DNA of 64,000 bases. Origin: a bacterium. GTDB lineage: Bacteria > Planctomycetota > Phycisphaerae > Phycisphaerales > SM1A02. Below, in pieces: positions 7,583 through 15,055 of this stretch; the stretch's first letter is position 1, and each line of letters starts with the position of its first letter. The notes under the pieces are model-generated. The model was not told where the DNA came from. It saw nothing but the letters and a program-made list of their open reading frames with translations, and searched no databases. The stretch is taken from NCBI GenBank assembly GCA_029977865.1, contig JAPOKA010000004.1:1-64000 (forward strand), read 5' to 3'. The position numbers and the translations under genes were made by a program.

Positions 7583-10348
7583 TCACGCGCCGCCGGGGCC
7601 CTTCGGAGCTGGCGCCGCCGGCAGGCTGTTGCTGCCGCCTGGGATCGTGGTCGCCGGGTCGATCCCATGCGGCACCGGCACTGCCTGACGAATGGTCTGG
7701 GTGCCGGGCTGGGCCAGAGCTTCGCTCGCATCGACCGCGACGAAGCTCGTCAGCGGCGAGACCAGACCGTGCTCGAGCGCGACGCGGCGAATGCCTTCAA
7801 GCGCCGTCTCGCCGTTGGCAAGCACCTCGCCGCGGCGTCCGACCTCGCTCATCTCCGCGATGGTCGCCCGGGCCCAGACCTTGGAGAGGGCGCGGCGATC
7901 GGCCTCACCGGCCTCGGCGCTCGGCGGATCGAATCGGATCGGCACCTCGACCGCGGTGGTCCCGACCGTGCCGGCGAGGACCAGTTCCCGCGCTCCCTCC
8001 CCCTCCCAGCGGGCGGCGATCACGATCGGTCGGCCCGGCCGCAGCGTCGGAAGACGATTCGGCACCGCGTCGACCATCCCGGCCGCCGCGAAGTCGATCG
8101 AGGGATTCACAATCGCCGCGGTCTGGACCGCGCCGATCACCGGCCGCACCTGCTCGTCGACGCTCGTTCCCAGGAGCAGGATGCCGCTGGTGCCGTCGCC
8201 GGCGCGGGCGAGCTCGTCGATCAGGAAGCGGTTGGTCGAGTCGCCGATCCCGAGGCAGTGGATCTCTTGCACGCCGCGCTTGTCGTGGGCGAGCTTGATG
8301 ATGCGGCCTTCGTCGCCGGAGAGGCCGTCGGTGAGGATCACCAGGGCCTGGCGTCGACCGGCGTCCTCGAGTTCGCGAGCGCCGAAGAGCATCGAGTCGA
8401 GACCGCTGAGAAGGTTGGTGCCTCCGCCGGCCTGAACCTGTCCGGTCCACGCCTTGAGGCGGGCGATCCGCTCCGGCGAGGCCGACGCGAGCAGCGGCTC
8501 TGCGAAGACGACATCGTTGGAGAACGACCCGAGAAGCACGCGATCGTTGGGAGCGAGGCTCGCGAGAATCGCCTCCACCGCCTGCTGCGCAGCCGCGAGC
8601 GGCTGTCCATTCATGGATCCGCTGCGATCGAGCAGCACCGCGAGGTCGAGCGCCGGCCGCGGGAGCTCCGCCACATGCTCGGGCGGATAGAGGGTCAGCA
8701 GCAGATGGCCGTTCGCGGAGCCGTCGGCATCGCGGCTCGCGACGATCGAGGCTCGCGGCGTCTCGCCCGCGACCTGCCACCTGAGCACGAAGTCGCGGTT
8801 GGGAACCGAGGACTCCTCGGCGAGGGCGACGGTCGCGCGGTTCGGAGCCAGGTTGGTCAGCGGCTGGCCCGGCACCGACTGCAGGAGATCCCACGAACGC
8901 TCCACGGTGATCGCGTGGGTCGGGCTCTCGATCGCTCCGACCGCGACCCCCGTTCCCGCGTCGAGGTCGACGGAGATGGTCACGCGATTGATGCCGTCAT
9001 CGCCCGCGGGCAGATACGGCACCACGGTGGCGTCGTTGCCGGCAGCGTTCGCGACTGCATTGGCGATCGGGGCCGCCGCGGGCAGCACCGCATCGCTCGC
9101 CCCGCAGGCGTTCCAGCGCGGCGCGACGACCAGCGGCAGCGCCAGTTCGTGCCAGCCGGCGTCGTAGCCGAGGGCCTCGAACCAGGTGAGCTCGATGTCG
9201 ACCGGGACTTGGGGTGCGAGGTTGGCGATCTTCTCGGTGAAGACGTTCGGGCGATCCTCGCGGAGGAGGCTCGCGGTGAAACCGGCCTGCTGGGCATCAC
9301 GGTAGATCTGCTCGGCCTCGACGCGATCGCGAACGATGCCGCGGATGCGGCGCTCGCCGACGGTGAGCACGAAGTCGGCCACCGCGGCGCGATGCGGCAA
9401 CGGGAAGACGTAGACCGCCTCGACCGGCTCGGTGAAGGTGTTGAGGAACCGCTGCGTGCAGGTCGACTCCGCGATCGGCCCGCGAATCGCGACGCGGTAG
9501 TCGGTCGACTGCAACGGCATCGGGATCGACGGCGCGTTGGGAACCGGACAACAGAGCGAGCCGACGCCCGGAATCTCTCCATCATCGGGAACCACCGCGA
9601 CCTGCTGCTGATCGCGCACGATCACCCAGATCTCGTCGAAGGGGCCGCGAATGACCGGCACCTGATTGGCCTGCTCGGCCGCTTCGGTCTCACGAGTCTT
9701 GCTGGCGCGGGCGCGAGCCGCCGGCGCACCGAGACCGCCGCCGCCGAGTCCGCCCGAAGGAGCGACCGCCTGGCCCTTGGCGTCGGCGGCACCGGAGAAG
9801 GCGTCGGCGGGCGCCGAGTCCAGTCCGTTCGACCGCCGCAACTCGATGGGCGATCCGGCGGAATCCCGCCGCGGGTCCGGCGCCGGAGTGGCCGGCGGAG
9901 GACCTTGGCTGGGCTGACGTTGCGGCGCAGCCGCAGACTCGAGCGGTATCCCGGCGCTGCCAGGCCCCGGCGCATCCGCGACCGCGGAAGCGGTCTCGAC
10001 CGAGTCCGCAGCCTCGCCGCGGTACCAGCGCCCCGACTGGTCTTCACCCGCGGCGACGCGCTCGTCGACACCGAACCGGAGGTTCTGACCACCGACCGCG
10101 ACGCCTTCGAGATTCGACTCGTTCGACGGTAGTGTCGAGTCGACGTCGCCCGCACGTCTGCCGCTGCCTGCGGGCTCCGGTGTCGCCGGTGCAGAGGCCG
10201 ACTCGCCGGAACCCGCGGTCGAACTGCAGCCCCCCAGCGACCAGGCCGTCGCGGCGAGGCCCAGCATGGCAGCAGCGAGCCGAAGCGGACGAAGTCGCAT
10301 CGGCGGATGCGGAAGTCGCGAGGAGTGGAACGAGAATTCGGACTGCAT
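7583..10348 (-). CDS. VIT/vWA-domain lipoprotein
   Basis: A 921-residue lipoprotein: signal peptide with lipobox SLGGC (Cys41), then about 200 low-complexity residues rich in Pro, Ala, Gly and Ser. A VIT domain (about 275-395; CTQRFLNTFTEPVEAVYVFPLPH, split here as RFLNTFTEPVEAV and YVFPLPH) is followed by a long spacer and a von Willebrand A domain (about 565-745) with MIDAS motif DRSGS and the later GGTNLLSGL. This is the inter-alpha-trypsin-inhibitor heavy-chain arrangement, common in planctomycetes, expected to bind metal and protein ligands on the cell surface; its exact role is unknown. The ATG at 10348 is preceded by AGGAG at good spacing. It lies 71 bases downstream of the anti-sigma-like gene, same strand. 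Confidence 0.88.
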   Translation of the reverse strand: MQSEFSFHSSRLPHPPMRLRPLRLAAAMLGLAATAWSLGGCSSTAGSGESASAPATPEPAGSGRRAGDVDSTLPSNESNLEGVAVGGQNLRFGVDERVAAGEDQSGRWYRGEAADSVETASAVADAPGPGSAGIPLESAAAPQRQPSQGPPPATPAPDPRRDSAGSPIELRRSNGLDSAPADAFSGAADAKGQAVAPSGGLGGGGLGAPAARARASKTRETEAAEQANQVPVIRGPFDEIWVIVRDQQQVAVVPDDGEIPGVGSLCCPVPNAPSIPMPLQSTDYRVAIRGPIAESTCTQRFLNTFTEPVEAVYVFPLPHRAAVADFVLTVGERRIRGIVRDRVEAEQIYRDAQQAGFTASLLREDRPNVFTEKIANLAPQVPVDIELTWFEALGYDAGWHELALPLVVAPRWNACGASDAVLPAAAPIANAVANAAGNDATVVPYLPAGDDGINRVTISVDLDAGTGVAVGAIESPTHAITVERSWDLLQSVPGQPLTNLAPNRATVALAEESSVPNRDFVLRWQVAGETPRASIVASRDADGSANGHLLLTLYPPEHVAELPRPALDLAVLLDRSGSMNGQPLAAAQQAVEAILASLAPNDRVLLGSFSNDVVFAEPLLASASPERIARLKAWTGQVQAGGGTNLLSGLDSMLFGARELEDAGRRQALVILTDGLSGDEGRIIKLAHDKRGVQEIHCLGIGDSTNRFLIDELARAGDGTSGILLLGTSVDEQVRPVIGAVQTAAIVNPSIDFAAAGMVDAVPNRLPTLRPGRPIVIAARWEGEGARELVLAGTVGTTAVEVPIRFDPPSAEAGEADRRALSKVWARATIAEMSEVGRRGEVLANGETALEGIRRVALEHGLVSPLTSFVAVDASEALAQPGTQTIRQAVPVPHGIDPATTIPGGSNSLPAAPAPKGPGGA

Positions 10349-10419
10349 GGGGTTCTCCTGGATCGAGGAGGCGCGAGAGTGGACGGAGGCGTTGCGTTGG
10401 GCGCGAGTCGTCGAGACGT

Positions 10420-11370
10420 TCATGGCGACTCCGAGAGTGGCGGCGGTGCGTTCGCGAGTTGGATGGCGGCAACGCACTCGCGAGGCATCGCAGACGGTCC
10501 CTCGGTTCCGTCCGCGAGGCGACGAGCCTGCAGGCGGGCCACGGTGATCGGCTGTGCGGCGTCGACCGGGTTCGGTGAGACCGCGGCGAGCAGCAACAGC
10601 CCGCGGGCGAGGCTCGCAGGGTCGTAGGCTGGCGGCGAAGTGAAGTCGGCAAGCACGCCGTCTCCGATCGCCACCACTTCGAGCCCGCCGAGATCGATCG
10701 CGACCCGCCACCCGACCATCGCGGTGGTGTGGTCTGCGACGAGGCCGTCCGGCAACTTGAGTTGAACCTCCCACACCCCGAACGCGGCGGCGGGATCCTT
10801 GGGCGGCAGCACGACCGCCTCGACCTCCGCGATGCCGATGCCGGAGAGATCGAGACTCGGCAGATCGGGCGAAGCGATCATGATCGGCATGTCCGCCGCG
10901 ACGACGAGCGAAGCCAGCGCCGCTTCGAGCGCCTCGAACCGCCGCGAAGCGCGGGCCGCACAGGCCACCGCGAGCCGCTCCGAGACCGATTGACCTTGAA
11001 TCGCCGGGGGTTCGGCGCTCGGCGGTGCCACTGCCACCTGCTCGCCCTCGACGTCGGGAACGCCGGGCAGGAACCAGTCGCGAACGCCGAGGAAGACGAG
11101 CGCCACCGCAGCGACCGCGGCGATCGGCTGCACCACCAGCTTCCAGCGACCCCACCAGGTCGCCGGCCGAACGGTTCGGACCGGTGGCGGCGCCTCGGTC
11201 TTGGCCTCGGCCTCGAACCCGAAGTCCGCACGGATCTCCGCGCGGATCAGCGCATCGAGTTTGGCGGGCATCGATCCGGTTCGAACCGCCTCGCCCTCGC
11301 GGAGCAGGCGACCGAAGGCGATCGGGTCACGCGGACTGGCCGGTTCGGGAGTGGGTTCGATCGGGTCCAT
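10420..11370 (-). CDS. Anti-sigma-factor-like membrane protein
   Basis: A 316-residue single-pass protein: about 80 cytoplasmic residues (AFGRLLREGEAVRTGSMPAK, helical), one membrane helix (VVQPIAAVAAVALVFLGV, about 83-100), then about 215 residues outside, containing two similar beta-rich parts (AFGVWEVQLKLPDGLVADHT). The small cytoplasmic helical part plus one helix plus outside sensor matches the layout of anti-sigma factors, although no HxxxCxxC zinc motif is present. Context supports this: an ECF sigma gene lies upstream on the same strand, separated by the sorting-tail gene, and a VIT/vWA lipoprotein follows. The functional assignment is inference from layout; the gene itself is clear. 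Confidence 0.6.
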   Translation of the reverse strand: MDPIEPTPEPASPRDPIAFGRLLREGEAVRTGSMPAKLDALIRAEIRADFGFEAEAKTEAPPPVRTVRPATWWGRWKLVVQPIAAVAAVALVFLGVRDWFLPGVPDVEGEQVAVAPPSAEPPAIQGQSVSERLAVACAARASRRFEALEAALASLVVAADMPIMIASPDLPSLDLSGIGIAEVEAVVLPPKDPAAAFGVWEVQLKLPDGLVADHTTAMVGWRVAIDLGGLEVVAIGDGVLADFTSPPAYDPASLARGLLLLAAVSPNPVDAAQPITVARLQARRLADGTEGPSAMPRECVAAIQLANAPPPLSESP

Positions 11371-11706
11371 CGAGGGTGAAGCCGGCAGGAGTCCACCGGG
11401 TTCACGGATCTTCGAAGGATTCCTCGGCCCGGCCGTCGATCACCCACCGGATCCACGCCGGCCGAGCCGAGCCGCCGGTCAAGGCCAACTCATGCACGCA
11501 GGGTGCGAGACGCCGCCGACCGGCCCCGACTGGACGAGGCGATTTCGCGTGATCGCGACCGCCATCGCGCGGCGATCACCGACTCGCCGTTCGACACCCG
11601 TCGATCGTGCCATGGCGCCGGGATTCACCGCAGCGGCGCGGATGTTCCCGCGGACAGTCGGCTCGCACTCGAGGACGCATTGGTCTCGCGCGGCATGGCG
11701 ATCGTC
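11371..11706. other. Gene-free interval of 336 bases
   Basis: No convincing gene on either strand. Open frames here are short and Arg/Pro rich, as expected for out-of-frame GC-rich DNA. It presumably holds the 3' untranslated region of the sorting-tail gene (stop at 11707) and the promoter of the anti-sigma-like gene, but I see no clear -35/-10 pair. Confidence 0.5.
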
Positions 11707-12309
11707 TTACCCGCGGCTGCGGCGACGGCCACGCAGGCCCGCAGCGCCGATCGCGAGAGCCGCCAACCCTGCGCCGCCGGGAACGGCCGAGGGCGAGCCG
11801 GGCGTCAGGAGCCCGACGCCGACCTGGTCCTCGTACGCCCACCGCGAGATCGTGTAGTCACCGCTGCTGAGCGTGAACTCCAGCCAGCCGTAGTGGACGA
11901 CGGCGGAGGTACTCCAAGCCCGGAAGCCGACGTACTTCGTGGGTGCAAACAGCGTCGACGCGAAGGTCACCGAAGTAGAGTTCGTGAACGCGCCAGCGCC
12001 GTTGCTCACCATCGCATTGTTGCCGAGGAGCGGGGTGAGGATCGAGACGGACTTTCCCCCCCCCCTCGTTCCGTGGACCGAGAGGACGGTCCCGCCCTGT
12101 TCGTGGAACTCGAGGAACCAGGTCGACCCCGGCGCAGCGAAGATCGGCCCACCAATGTTGAGACGGGCGGAGCCAGCACTCGGCGCCGTGACGGGCGGAG
12201 TCAGGGTCACGATCTGCACCGCCGCCGAGGCGGCGCCGGTCGCCGCGACTGCGGCCGAGAGTGCGGCATACGCGGCGAGACGGTTGGACTCCGAAGTGTG
12301 CGCGTTCAT
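11707..12309 (-). CDS. Secreted protein with PEP-CTERM-like sorting tail, contains a G10 tract
   Basis: A 200-residue secreted protein. Signal peptide MNAHTSESNRLAAYAALSAA continues to an ASA cleavage site; the body is beta-rich (APGSTWFLEFHEQGGTV, then YVGFRAWSTSAVVHYGWLEF), resembling planctomycete surface proteins that have no named function. The tail VPGGAGLAALAIGAAGL followed by RGRRRSRG is a sorting signal. The start at 12309 is chosen from the signal peptide; an AGAGGA lies about 11 bases upstream. On the coding strand, codons for Thr-Arg-Gly-Gly-Gly-Lys contain an uninterrupted run of ten G. It sits between the ECF sigma factor and the anti-sigma-like gene, all on the minus strand, and is a likely target of that sigma factor. 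Confidence 0.8.
   Translation of the reverse strand: MNAHTSESNRLAAYAALSAAVAATGAASAAVQIVTLTPPVTAPSAGSARLNIGGPIFAAPGSTWFLEFHEQGGTVLSVHGTRGGGKSVSILTPLLGNNAMVSNGAGAFTNSTSVTFASTLFAPTKYVGFRAWSTSAVVHYGWLEFTLSSGDYTISRWAYEDQVGVGLLTPGSPSAVPGGAGLAALAIGAAGLRGRRRSRG
12056..12065 (-). repeat. Ten-base G homopolymer within a coding region
   Basis: Plus strand shows ten consecutive C, so the coding strand of the sorting-tail gene carries G10 spanning an Arg-Gly-Gly-Gly stretch at mid-gene. Tracts of this length slip readily during replication, and a gain or loss of one base would truncate the protein before its sorting tail. Confidence 0.9.
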
Positions 12310-12783
12310 GACTCGATGGATCCTCTCTTGTCTTGGGGCCGAAGGCCGACCCGGTACCCCGGGGCTTCGCTGCATCGCGAGACCCCCGTGACCGCAGCGC
12401 TTTCCGAAGCGTTGCGTCACGACGCGTGTCGATCTCGGGAGAATGCCAACGGTCCTGACCCTGTCAATGCGCAAGACGCAGACCGCCGTCCACTTCGATG
12501 CGAAAGGCGCTTCTTGTCACCTGAGATCGATGGGGGGTCGAAGGCAAGCGGCGCGAAGCGGCAGCCCGCGCCGGGCCAGTCATGCGGTTGGCGAGCGGGC
12601 CGAGGCGGCGCTTCTCCCCTTTGGGACCGAGTCGCGGCGACGGCGACCGCACACCATGAGTTCTCGGCCGTATCGACGGTGGGTCGAGTCACCTCGGGGA
12701 TCGTCTCTCGCCTTGGATGGAGGCGTCTGAACGCACTCCCGCGCCGGGCCACCTTGAAACTCGATCTCCCGAGGTTCGCGGCC
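12310..12783. other. Gene-free interval with promoter for the sorting-tail gene
   Basis: No gene seen in these 474 bases. The right end is the 3' flank of the sigma-factor gene; the left end is the leader of the sorting-tail gene. A minus-strand promoter is described separately. A small hairpin CGCTT/AAGCG with loop TCCG lies near 12400. Confidence 0.5.
12440..12467 (-). promoter_or_regulatory. Candidate promoter, perfect -35 TTGACA
   Basis: On the minus strand TTGACA occupies 12467-12462, followed after 16 bases by CATTCT (12445-12440), a weak -10. It points at the sorting-tail gene, leaving a leader of about 130 bases. The perfect -35 is notable in such GC-rich DNA, but the -10 matches only three of six bases. 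Confidence 0.4.
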
Positions 12784-13281
12784 TCAGTTCTCGACGGAGA
12801 ACAGCGACTGCAGTTCCGGCCGCTCCCGCAACGCCTTCATCGCCAGCGACAGCCGGCTCTTCACCGTCCCGACCGGAACGCCCAAGGCTTCGGCGATCTC
12901 CGCCATCGAGTGGCCTTCAGCGAAGCGCAGGTGCACTGCTTCACGTTGGCCCTCGGGAAGCTGCGCGACCGCAGCAGCCAGCAGGCGGGCGAGGTCCGCG
13001 TCGCGACTCGACTCCCCCGCCGCCGTCTCCGGCCTCGACTCGATCGACTTGCCGCTCGCTCGGCGAGCCCGCTCCATCTGCCGGATCGCCGCGTGACGCA
13101 CGACCGGAAAGAGGAACGTCCGCACCTCGCCGATCAGCTCGAATCCGGGGAACTTGCCCATCCAGTAGCGCACCGCCTCGTGCACCGCATCCGCCGCGAG
13201 ATCGCGATCGGCGATCGTGCGGCACGCGAGCGCGTACATCCAGTCGCGATGACGCAGGTAGAGCGCTTCGAACGCCGCCAC
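12784..13281 (-). CDS. ECF-type RNA polymerase sigma factor
   Basis: Region 2 begins VAAFEALYLRHRDWMYALAC and includes DLAADAVHEA and VRTFLFPVVRHAAI; region 4 reads AQLPEGQREAVHLRFAEGHS followed by MAEIAEALGVPVGTVKSRL, the classic helix-turn-helix of sigma-70 family group 4. From GTG 13281 the protein is 165 residues and would start inside helix 1. Reading upstream in frame to CTG 13338 adds LEQDPRSDHELVDAANDGE, which matches the usual start of these proteins (xELVxAANxGDxxAFExLY), with no ATG, GTG or TTG before the stop. The true start is therefore probably CTG 13338. It lies downstream of rsmJ and upstream of a sorting-tail gene and an anti-sigma-like gene. Confidence 0.9.
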   Translation of the reverse strand: MAAFEALYLRHRDWMYALACRTIADRDLAADAVHEAVRYWMGKFPGFELIGEVRTFLFPVVRHAAIRQMERARRASGKSIESRPETAAGESSRDADLARLLAAAVAQLPEGQREAVHLRFAEGHSMAEIAEALGVPVGTVKSRLSLAMKALRERPELQSLFSVEN

Positions 13282-13392
13282 CTCACCGTCATTGGCGGCG
13301 TCGACAAGTTCGTGGTCGCTGCGGGGGTCCTGTTCCAGAGCTCGTCGCCGGGGCGTTGCGGAAGGGGTGGTCCGGTCGCGGAAGGGTACCGG

Positions 13393-14190
13393 TCATGCGG
13401 TGGGCCGATACGCGTCGAGGCGGAGCAGCTTGGTCTCGATGGTGAATTCGGGCGTGGGCAGGAGCGGATCCGCCCAAGGCGGGCGCTTCACCACCACGCG
13501 GCGGCCGGCGATTCGCCTCGCCAACTCAAGGGAGCCCGACGCATCGCGATCTTCCCCCACGATCGCCCGCAGCAGCTGCGCTGCCTTGGGAGGCAAGGCC
13601 CGCTTGCGTCGCTCCTCGAGCGGGAACATCGGGTCGAGCAGCACGACGTCGAGCGGGCCGAGGTGACTCGTGCCGGGAACCGACTCGCCACGGGCGATCG
13701 AATCGAGCGCCACGGTCGCCTCGAGGTGAACGAGCGAGACCCGCGAGGCTGTTCCGGCAAGTCGCGGATCCGCCCGCGCCGCCGCAAGGCCCTCGTCGAG
13801 CAGCCAGTGGACCCACGGATTCCGTTCGAGCGCGATCACCGTCCACCCCGCGGCTGCGAAGGTCATCGCATCGCCGCCGAATCCGGCGGTCGCGTCGAGC
13901 AGGACGCCGGGGGGAGTTCCCGCCGCCCGCACCAAGGGCGATCGCGTCGCTTCTGCGAGCCGCGCCGGATCGAAGTCGACCCGAAACGCCGCCGAGCGCG
14001 GCCACTCCGCGAGGCGCGCGTGGAGCCGCTCCCCGAGGAGTTCGAGGCGAACCGGAGCCGCGAGCCCCTCGGCCTCGGCGTCGGAGCCGACGATGGTCGC
14101 GCCGAGGGCACGCGCGCGGCCTGCGGCAGCGCTCGCTCGATCACCGACGAAGGCAAGTCCGGGCATCGGGACATTGTGCCGAATCGCCAC
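13393..14190 (-). CDS. rsmJ: RsmJ-like 16S rRNA guanine-N2 methyltransferase
   Basis: A class I SAM-dependent methyltransferase of 265 residues. The SAM-binding loop is LLDATAGFGGDAMTFAAAG, followed by VIALERNPWVHWLLDEGL, the acidic end of strand 2. The catalytic region DVVLLDPMFPLEERRKRAL and the closing RRVVVKRPPWADPLL are the signatures of RsmJ (m2G1516 of 16S rRNA), where DPMYP and VVKRP are the family forms. The first 90 residues, with a LAFVGDRASA-like opening, are more divergent. A start at ATG 14166 (MPGLAFVG) is an alternative to 14190. The sigma-factor gene follows on the same strand after about 55 bases, counting from its likely CTG start. Confidence 0.78.
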   Translation of the reverse strand: MAIRHNVPMPGLAFVGDRASAAAGRARALGATIVGSDAEAEGLAAPVRLELLGERLHARLAEWPRSAAFRVDFDPARLAEATRSPLVRAAGTPPGVLLDATAGFGGDAMTFAAAGWTVIALERNPWVHWLLDEGLAAARADPRLAGTASRVSLVHLEATVALDSIARGESVPGTSHLGPLDVVLLDPMFPLEERRKRALPPKAAQLLRAIVGEDRDASGSLELARRIAGRRVVVKRPPWADPLLPTPEFTIETKLLRLDAYRPTA

Positions 14191-14235
14191 ACCGAGATTC
14201 CGGTCGCGTCGCGAACATGACAGAATCCTCCTGCC

Positions 14236-14712
14236 ATGGTTGACCGCAAGCGACGCATGTCCCGATCAAAGGCCGGTCGGCCTTCCGGTCCCGACCGCGA
14301 TCGCAGCCTGCAGGCGATCCGTTCCCTGCTCGCCGAGGGACGACTCGCAGACGCGCGTGCGGCCGCCGAGATCCACGTCCGCGCCCACCGGCGAGATGCC
14401 GCGGGGCTCCGGCTGCGGGCGCTGCTCGAGGACCGCTGCGGCAATGCCCAGGCCGCCTCGGAGTCGGCGCAACGGGCCGAAGCGATCGAACCGCATCCGG
14501 ACAGCCTCTGCGTGCTTGGCGACATCGCGCGACGGCCGCGATCGCGGACCCCTCGAAGTACTTCGATCGCCTCTCCGCTCGAGCCCTCTTCGGATACCAG
14601 TACTCGGGGCAGACCGATCCATACCCGACCACCAAGAATGGCTACGCCGAGTATGTGCTCAACATCACGACCGCGGCGAAGATCGAATTCAACTACGCCA
14701 GCGCCTCGGTGA
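14236..14712 (+). pseudogene. 5' fragment of a TPR-like gene, frame lost near 14525
   Basis: From ATG 14236 (or 14257) the first 95 codons encode a plausible helical-repeat protein: QAIRSLLAEGRLADARAAAE, then HRRDAAGLRLRALLEDRCGN and HPDSLCVLGDIAR, which reads like two tetratricopeptide units. After GDIAR the frame turns into Arg/Ser/Pro-rich nonsense, while the minus-one frame becomes a good protein. The gene is therefore broken: a TPR 5' end is joined to the 3' end of a different, secreted protein. It is divergent from rsmJ. It could be a deletion scar, a recombination product, or an assembly error. Confidence 0.6.
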
Positions 14713-14924
14713 CCCTCGACGGCAATTCCATTGCGAGCGGTGCCACCCTTGCCGTGGGAACTCGCACGGTTCGATTCACCTTCACCAACGTCGCCATTCC
14801 CGGAAACCAGTTCACTGCGTTTTGGGCGAACCTCGTGCCCATCGCCGTCTCGGTCCCGGGAGGCGGCCTCGCAGGCCTCGCAGCGGCCGCATTGGCAGTG
14901 CGCAGACGGCGGCGGCGCGGGTGA
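14532..14924 (+). pseudogene. 3' fragment of a sorting-tail secreted protein
   Basis: In the frame of the stop at 14922-14924, about 130 residues look genuine: ADPSKYFDRLSARALFGYQY, then SGQTDPYPTTKNGYAEYVLN, a beta-rich body, and the sorting tail VPGGGLAGLAAAALAV followed by seven Arg-rich residues. The fragment has no signal peptide or start: upstream the frame runs into the TPR-like sequence in another frame. The first Met in this frame (14655) is internal. The intact gene would have begun with a signal peptide, which is missing. Together with the preceding feature it marks one junction near 14520-14540. Confidence 0.7.
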
Positions 14925-15029
14925 CCTGCGCGTGCGGCGGCGGCGAAGCGTGAGTTTGCGTCGGCGTCGGCGGCATCGGTGGGTTCCATCGCGCACCGCC
15001 GGTCCACCCTCGGTCCGCCCGGTTTCGTA

Positions 15030-15051
15030 GACTCCGGACCTCCCCGGAGTC
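15030..15051 (+). promoter_or_regulatory. Hairpin just upstream of the cystathionine beta-synthase start
   Basis: GACTCCGG (15030-15037) and CCGGAGTC (15044-15051) form an 8-bp stem with a 6-base loop, ending four bases before the ATG. No Shine-Dalgarno is visible. The stem would cover the ribosome-binding region, so it may lower or regulate translation. Confidence 0.4.
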
Positions 15052-15055
15052 CGCC

